Part shown: positions 59,964-64,000 of the stretch, one piece after another
How the letters are laid out: each line of letters starts with the position of its first letter
Numbering within the stretch: position 1 is the stretch's first letter
Assembly (NCBI RefSeq): GCF_030159255.1
Contig: NZ_BSCT01000033.1
Location: 32,287 to 96,286 of the forward strand
DNA from: Bradyrhizobium sp. SSBR45G
GTDB taxonomy: Bacteria > Pseudomonadota > Alphaproteobacteria > Rhizobiales > Xanthobacteraceae
Length of the DNA: 64,000 nucleotides
Direction: 5' to 3'
Notes under the pieces: generated by a model
Told to the model about the DNA's origin: nothing
The model's database searches: none
The model's input: only the letters and a program-made list of their open reading frames with translations
Position numbers and translations under genes: made by a program

Positions 59964-62422
59964 GACGCGCGCTGTGGATTCTCGCCGTGCTACTCAGTCA
60001 CTGGCGCCGGCATCCGATGCAGCTCGCGACCTTGCTGATCGGACTGATCTCGGCGACCGCGCTGTGGAGCGGCGTGCAGGCGCTGAACCAGCAGGCGCGC
60101 AGCTCGTATGACCGCGCCGCCGCGATCTTCGGCGGCGCGCGCACGCCGATGCTGGTCGCGACCGACGGCAAGATGCTGCCCTCGAGCGTGTTCGCCGAGT
60201 TGCGCCGCGCCGGCTGGCCGGTATCGCCGGTCGTCGAAGGCCGCGTGCAGATCGACGGCCGCTCGATCCGGCTGCTCGGCATCGAGCCGTTCAGCATCCC
60301 CAAGGAAGTCGGCGACGCGCCCACGGTCGGACGCAGCGAGCTCGAGTCATTTCTCACGCCGCCGCATCGCACCTTGATTTCACCTGAGACGCTGGCCGAT
60401 CTCGGACTGAAAGAGAGCGCGGCGCCGCGGCTCAGCAACGACGCCCTGCTGCCGCCGCTGATGGCGCAGCAGCAGCTTGCGCCCGGCGTGCTCGTGGTCG
60501 ACATCAGCGACGCGCAGAGACTGCTCGACAAGCCCGGCCAGATCTCGCGGCTGCTGGTCGGCAAGATGTCAGGCAAGCTGCCGCCGTTGCGGGAGTTTGC
60601 AGCCGGCCGGCTGCAGCTGGTGCAGCCTGAGGCCGAGACCGACCTGGAGCGGCTGACCGACAGCTTCCATCTCAACCTCACCGCGTTCGGCCTGCTGTCC
60701 TTTGTCGTCGGCCTGTTCATCGTCAATTCCGCCATCGGGCTCGCCTTCGAGCAGCGGCTGCCGGTGCTACGCACTCTGCGCGCATGCGGCGTGTCGGCGC
60801 GCCAGCTCAACAGCGTGCTGATCGGCGAGCTCATCGCGTTCGCGCTGGTGGCGGGCCTCGTCGGCCTCGTCTGCGGCTATGTCATTGCTGCGGCGCTGCT
60901 GCCCAACGTCGCGGCGTCGCTGCGCGGTCTCTATGGCGCGCAGGTGCCGGGCGAGCTGAACCTGCGGCCGGAATGGTGGCTCGCGGGCCTCATCATCTCG
61001 GTCGCCGGCGCGCTCGCAGCCGCCACGACCAGCCTGATCAAGTCGATGCGGCTGCCGATCCTCTCGACCGCGCTGCCCTACGCCTGGCAGGAGGCGCAGC
61101 GCCGCTGGCTGCGGCTGCAGAGCAGCGTTGCGCTTGCCTTCTTCGCGGCGGCCGGCCTGCTGCTGTGGTTCGGACAATCGCTGCTGGCCGGCTTCGGCGT
61201 GCTCGCGGCGCTGATGCTGGGCGCGGCGCTGCTGCTGCCGGCCGTGCTGCAGCTGGTGTTGCGGCTCGGCGAGCGCGGCGCGCGCGGAGCGCTGGCGCAA
61301 TGGTTCTGGGCCGACAGCCGCCAGCAGATCTCGGGCCTGTCGCTGGCGCTGATGGCGCTGCTCATGGCGCTGGCGGTCAATGTCGGCGTCGCGACCATGG
61401 TGGAGACCTTCAGCCGCACCTTCCTGGTCTGGCTCGACGGCCGGCTCGCCGCCGATATCTACATCAGCGCCGCGGATGAAGCGCAGGCGCGCGACCTCCA
61501 GGCCTGGCTGCGCACGCGGCCCGAGGTGCAGGCGGTGCTGCCGGGCGGCCGCGCCGAGGTGCAGGTGGCGGGCGCGCCGATCGACGTGCTCGGCCTGCCC
61601 GATCACGACACCTATCGCGAGCACTGGCCGCTGCTGCAGGCCGGCGACAATCCCTGGAAGCAGCTGGTGCGCGGCGATGCCGGCTTCGTCAGCGAGCAGC
61701 TGGCGCGGCGGCTGAACCTCTCGCTCGGCGACAGCCTCGACATTCCCGCGCCCGCCGGCGACTGGCGCATCAGCATCGCCGGCATCTATGCCGACTATGG
61801 CAATCCGAAGGGACAGGTCACCGTCAACGTCGCCGCGCTGACGCGGCGCTTCCCGGCCACGCCGATGACGCGCATGGCGGTGCGCGCGGCTCCTGCCGAC
61901 GTGCCGGGAGTGATCGCGGCGCTCACCGACAAGTTCGGGCTCGATGGCCGCAACGTCGTCGACCAGGCGACCGTAAAGCAGGAGTCGCGGCAGATCTTCA
62001 ACCGCACCTTTGCGGTGACCGGCGCACTCAATACCTTCACGCTCGGCGTCGCAGCGATCGCGCTGCTGACGAGTCTGCTCACCTTGGCCAATTCACGCCT
62101 GCCGCAGCTCGCACCGCTCTGGGCAATCGGGCTGACGCGGCGGCGCCTCGCCGAGGTCGAGCTGTTGAAGACGCTGTCGCTCGCCGGCCTCACCGCGCTG
62201 CTGGCGCTGCCGCTCGGGCTTCTGGTCGCGTGGTGCCTGATCGCGATCGTGAACGTGAAAGCATTCGGCTGGCGGCTGCCGTTCGACGTGTTTCCGCTGC
62301 AGCTGATCAGGCTCTTGATCGTCACGCTGTTTGCGGCGTTGATCGCCTCGCTGCTGCCGGTGCTGCGGCTGGCGCGCATGCAGCCGGCCGATCTCGTGAG
62401 GACCTTCACCATTGAGCGCTAG
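59960..62422 (+). CDS. FtsX-like ABC permease, large two-module type
   Basis: 820 residues with two FtsX modules: an N-terminal anchor, a periplasmic domain, four helices around residues 230-400, then a second periplasmic domain and a final set of helices (FTLGVAAIALLTSLLTLANSRL ... LIRLLIVTLFAALIASLLPVLRLARM). This double-FtsX form belongs to exporters of lipids or lipoproteins and of the AttF/AttG-like type. The final PADLVRTF motif is typical. The ATPase upstream is coupled, and the downstream lipocalin gene starts within its 3' end. Confidence 0.93.
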   Translation: MRRALWILAVLLSHWRRHPMQLATLLIGLISATALWSGVQALNQQARSSYDRAAAIFGGARTPMLVATDGKMLPSSVFAELRRAGWPVSPVVEGRVQIDGRSIRLLGIEPFSIPKEVGDAPTVGRSELESFLTPPHRTLISPETLADLGLKESAAPRLSNDALLPPLMAQQQLAPGVLVVDISDAQRLLDKPGQISRLLVGKMSGKLPPLREFAAGRLQLVQPEAETDLERLTDSFHLNLTAFGLLSFVVGLFIVNSAIGLAFEQRLPVLRTLRACGVSARQLNSVLIGELIAFALVAGLVGLVCGYVIAAALLPNVAASLRGLYGAQVPGELNLRPEWWLAGLIISVAGALAAATTSLIKSMRLPILSTALPYAWQEAQRRWLRLQSSVALAFFAAAGLLLWFGQSLLAGFGVLAALMLGAALLLPAVLQLVLRLGERGARGALAQWFWADSRQQISGLSLALMALLMALAVNVGVATMVETFSRTFLVWLDGRLAADIYISAADEAQARDLQAWLRTRPEVQAVLPGGRAEVQVAGAPIDVLGLPDHDTYREHWPLLQAGDNPWKQLVRGDAGFVSEQLARRLNLSLGDSLDIPAPAGDWRISIAGIYADYGNPKGQVTVNVAALTRRFPATPMTRMAVRAAPADVPGVIAALTDKFGLDGRNVVDQATVKQESRQIFNRTFAVTGALNTFTLGVAAIALLTSLLTLANSRLPQLAPLWAIGLTRRRLAEVELLKTLSLAGLTALLALPLGLLVAWCLIAIVNVKAFGWRLPFDVFPLQLIRLLIVTLFAALIASLLPVLRLARMQPADLVRTFTIER

Positions 62423-63494
62423 AGCCACTCTCACGCGACGCAGGCTGATCGGCGGCCTTGGCCTGCTGGCGCTGCCGCGCCTTGCGCACGCACAGGGCTT
62501 TGCCGGCCTGAGCGACAGCGCCGACGGCTTTGCGCCGGTGACGCCGGGCAAGACGTTCAGCTTCCCGGCCGACCACGGCCCGCACAACGATTTCCGCATC
62601 GAGTGGTGGTACATCACGGCGAATCTCAGCGGTCCCAGCGGCAAGGCCTTTGGCCTGCAATGGACGTTGTTCCGCTCGGCAGCGCGGCCCGGACCGCAAG
62701 GCGAAGGGTTCGACAATCAGCAGCTCTGGATGGCGCATGCCGCGGTGACGCGCGCCGACAGTCACCGCTCGACTGAAAAATACGCGCGCGGCGGCATCGG
62801 CCAGGCCGGCGTCGAGGCCAAGCCGTTCCAGGCCTGGATCGACGACTGGCAGCTGCGCGGCACTGATACGACCGACGATCAGGCGCTGGCGCCGCTCGAC
62901 ATGAGCGCGAGTGCACCCGACTTCTCCTACGCGCTGCATCTGGAGGCGGATCGCCCCGTCGTACTTCAGGGCATCAATGGCTACAGCCGCAAATCCGAGC
63001 GCGGCCAGGCGTCCTACTATTACAGCCAGCCGTTCTACCGCGCTCGCGGCCGCCTGACCTTCGACGACCAGCCGGTCGAAGTCACAGGCCAGGCGTGGCT
63101 CGACCGCGAATGGAGCAGCCAGCCGCTGAGCCCCGACCAGAGCGGCTGGGACTGGTTTGCGCTGCATTTCTCAGGCGGCGAGAAGCTGATGCTGTACCGG
63201 ATGCGGCAGGGCAACGGCAACTACACATCGGGCACCTGGGTCACGGCAGACGGCGCCTCGCGCCCGCTCGGTCCCGACGGCATCGTGATGAATCCGACGG
63301 AGACCGTTGCGATCGGCGAGCGCAAGCTGCCGGTCGGCTGGCGCGTCGAGATATCGGCGCTCGGCATCGCCATCGACTCGGCGCCGCTCAACCCGAAGGC
63401 CTGGATGGGCACCCGCGTGCCGTATTGGGAAGGACCGATCAGCTTCAAGGGCAGCCACACCGGGGTAGGATATCTCGAGCTGACCGGGTATTGA
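62412..63494 (+). CDS. AttH/CrtC-like lipocalin-domain exported protein
   Basis: 360 residues from a TTG at 62412 inside the end of the permease gene, giving an 11-base overlap. A Tat-type signal (TRRRLIGGLGLLALPRLAHAQ) precedes the double lipocalin domain with FRIEWWYITANL, LQWTLFRSA, AWLDREWSSQPLSPDQSGWDWF and GTRVPYWEGPISFKGSHTGVGYLELTGY. The same fold is found in carotenoid 1,2-hydratase CrtC and AttH. With the FtsX/LolD pair it forms a conserved three-gene unit that probably handles a lipid or hydrophobic compound in the periplasm. Confidence 0.9.
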   Translation: MSARATLTRRRLIGGLGLLALPRLAHAQGFAGLSDSADGFAPVTPGKTFSFPADHGPHNDFRIEWWYITANLSGPSGKAFGLQWTLFRSAARPGPQGEGFDNQQLWMAHAAVTRADSHRSTEKYARGGIGQAGVEAKPFQAWIDDWQLRGTDTTDDQALAPLDMSASAPDFSYALHLEADRPVVLQGINGYSRKSERGQASYYYSQPFYRARGRLTFDDQPVEVTGQAWLDREWSSQPLSPDQSGWDWFALHFSGGEKLMLYRMRQGNGNYTSGTWVTADGASRPLGPDGIVMNPTETVAIGERKLPVGWRVEISALGIAIDSAPLNPKAWMGTRVPYWEGPISFKGSHTGVGYLELTGY

Positions 63495-63518
63495 AGCGCA
63501 TCACCGGGGGACACCGCC

Positions 63519-63911
63519 ATGTATCACTTCACCGCACTCGTCACCGTTCTCGCGCTCATGCTGTATTTCTACATGGGCTTCCGTGTCGCCCAGGCGCGCG
63601 CCAGCTTCGGCGTCAAGGCTCCTGCGGTCACCGGCAATGCGGATTTCGAGCGCGTCTTCCGCGTGCAGGCGAACACGCTGGAATGGCTGCCGATCTTCCT
63701 GCCGGCGCTGTGGCTGTTCGCGATCTATGTCAGCGACGTGATCGCAGCACTGATCGGCCTGGTCTGGATCGCCGGCCGCGCGATGTACCTGGTGTCCTAC
63801 GCCAAGGCCGCCGAGAAGCGCGGGCCCGGTTTCGGCGTGCAGGCCCTGGCTGCCTCAGTCCTGCTGGCCGGCGCGCTGATCGCGATCCTCTGGCGGATGC
63901 TGCACGGCTGA
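63519..63911 (+). CDS. MAPEG family membrane protein
   Basis: 130 residues, four membrane helices (FTALVTVLALMLYFYMGFRVAQAR; WLPIFLPALWLFAIYVSDVIAALIGL; AMYLVSYAKAAEKRGPGFGVQAL; a final helix). The MAPEG core is VFRVQANTLEWLPIFLPALW. Bacterial members are membrane-bound glutathione-dependent enzymes or eicosanoid-like relatives. GGGGGACA precedes the ATG. It follows the lipocalin gene by 24 bases. Confidence 0.9.
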   Translation: MYHFTALVTVLALMLYFYMGFRVAQARASFGVKAPAVTGNADFERVFRVQANTLEWLPIFLPALWLFAIYVSDVIAALIGLVWIAGRAMYLVSYAKAAEKRGPGFGVQALAASVLLAGALIAILWRMLHG

Positions 63912-64000
63912 CAGCTCCGCACTCCGCCGTCGTCCCGGGCTTGACCCCATAGGCGCTAAGATAGTTTTAGCATCATTTGATAGCGACGTTTTCTTCTCGG
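63912..64000. other. Window end, start of a repeat
   Basis: After the MAPEG stop the sequence GTCGTCCCGGGCTTGACCCC (from about 63931) resembles the opening of the GTCGTCCCGG palindromic family. It cannot be confirmed without the following sequence. Confidence 0.4.

Noticed and set aside
1..64000. tRNA or rRNA genes, insertion sequences, prophage or defence systems
   Set aside because: I found no tRNA-like GTTCRA/TGG-loop arrangement, no rRNA signature, and no transposase, integrase, restriction or toxin gene that I could support.

Overview
The window is GC-rich, densely coded alphaproteobacterial chromosome. Gene content, gene order and the palindromic repeats between genes point to Bradyrhizobium or a close Nitrobacteraceae relative. 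The F0 operon encodes separate b' and b subunits. There is an aa3 oxidase cluster ctaC-D-B-(small protein)-G-E-DUF983-SURF1, a soxXYZA-K-B thiosulfate oxidation operon and a plant-type glutamate-cysteine ligase. I saw no rRNA, tRNA, transposase, prophage or CRISPR array.

Layout. 0-7 kb: a truncated slipin gene coupled to a YtrA-type GntR regulator, a repeat-bearing gap, a NarL-type response regulator divergent from an MHS-family symporter, then YjbQ, a secreted hypothetical and an HCCA-isomerase-like DsbA protein. 7-9.6 kb: the F0 ATP synthase operon atpI-B-E-b'-b, with a recognisable promoter and a good intrinsic terminator. 9.7-13.9 kb: secreted hypothetical, GNAT, M16 peptidase and threonine synthase. 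13.9-19.6 kb: an accessory block that starts with 1.5 kb of stacked palindromic repeats and carries small stress or orphan genes (YbjQ, barstar, PhzF, an FMN reductase, a carboxymuconolactone decarboxylase homologue and a MerR regulator). 19.6-26.5 kb: the complete aa3-type cytochrome oxidase structural and assembly cluster. 27-31.5 kb: IalB, GNAT, TldD, LepB, MmcQ and a nucleotidyltransferase-like protein. 31.7-40.4 kb: PAN-domain protein, DUF3806, GshA, a divergent MarR/GST pair with clear operators, an MFS transporter, an S9 peptidase and a DUF938 methyltransferase.

40.5-44.8 kb: the sox operon, with overlapping or tightly spaced genes. SoxXA passes electrons, SoxYZ carries the sulfur substrate, SoxB hydrolyses the sulfone, and the small SoxK-like protein should accompany a mono-heme SoxA. 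No soxCD is present here. 45-59 kb: a GMC oxidoreductase, a Sel1/TPR-like membrane protein, and a nitrate/taurine-type ABC importer with one ATPase, one permease and two paralogous binding proteins. An orphan TAXI-type binding protein lies between the two paralogues on the other strand. Two MFS carriers and a D-aminoacylase-like amidohydrolase follow. 59.3-63.9 kb: a LolD/FtsX-type ABC exporter coupled to an AttH/CrtC-like lipocalin protein, then a MAPEG protein.

The most interesting signal is non-coding: a ~300-nt element in two inverted, diverged copies (about 1,430-1,740 and 14,430-14,745). Both copies keep an 18-bp outer stem spanning 104-105 nt. Two hairpins differ in sequence but keep pairing through at least five compensatory base-pair changes. 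That is the signature of a selected RNA or DNA secondary structure.
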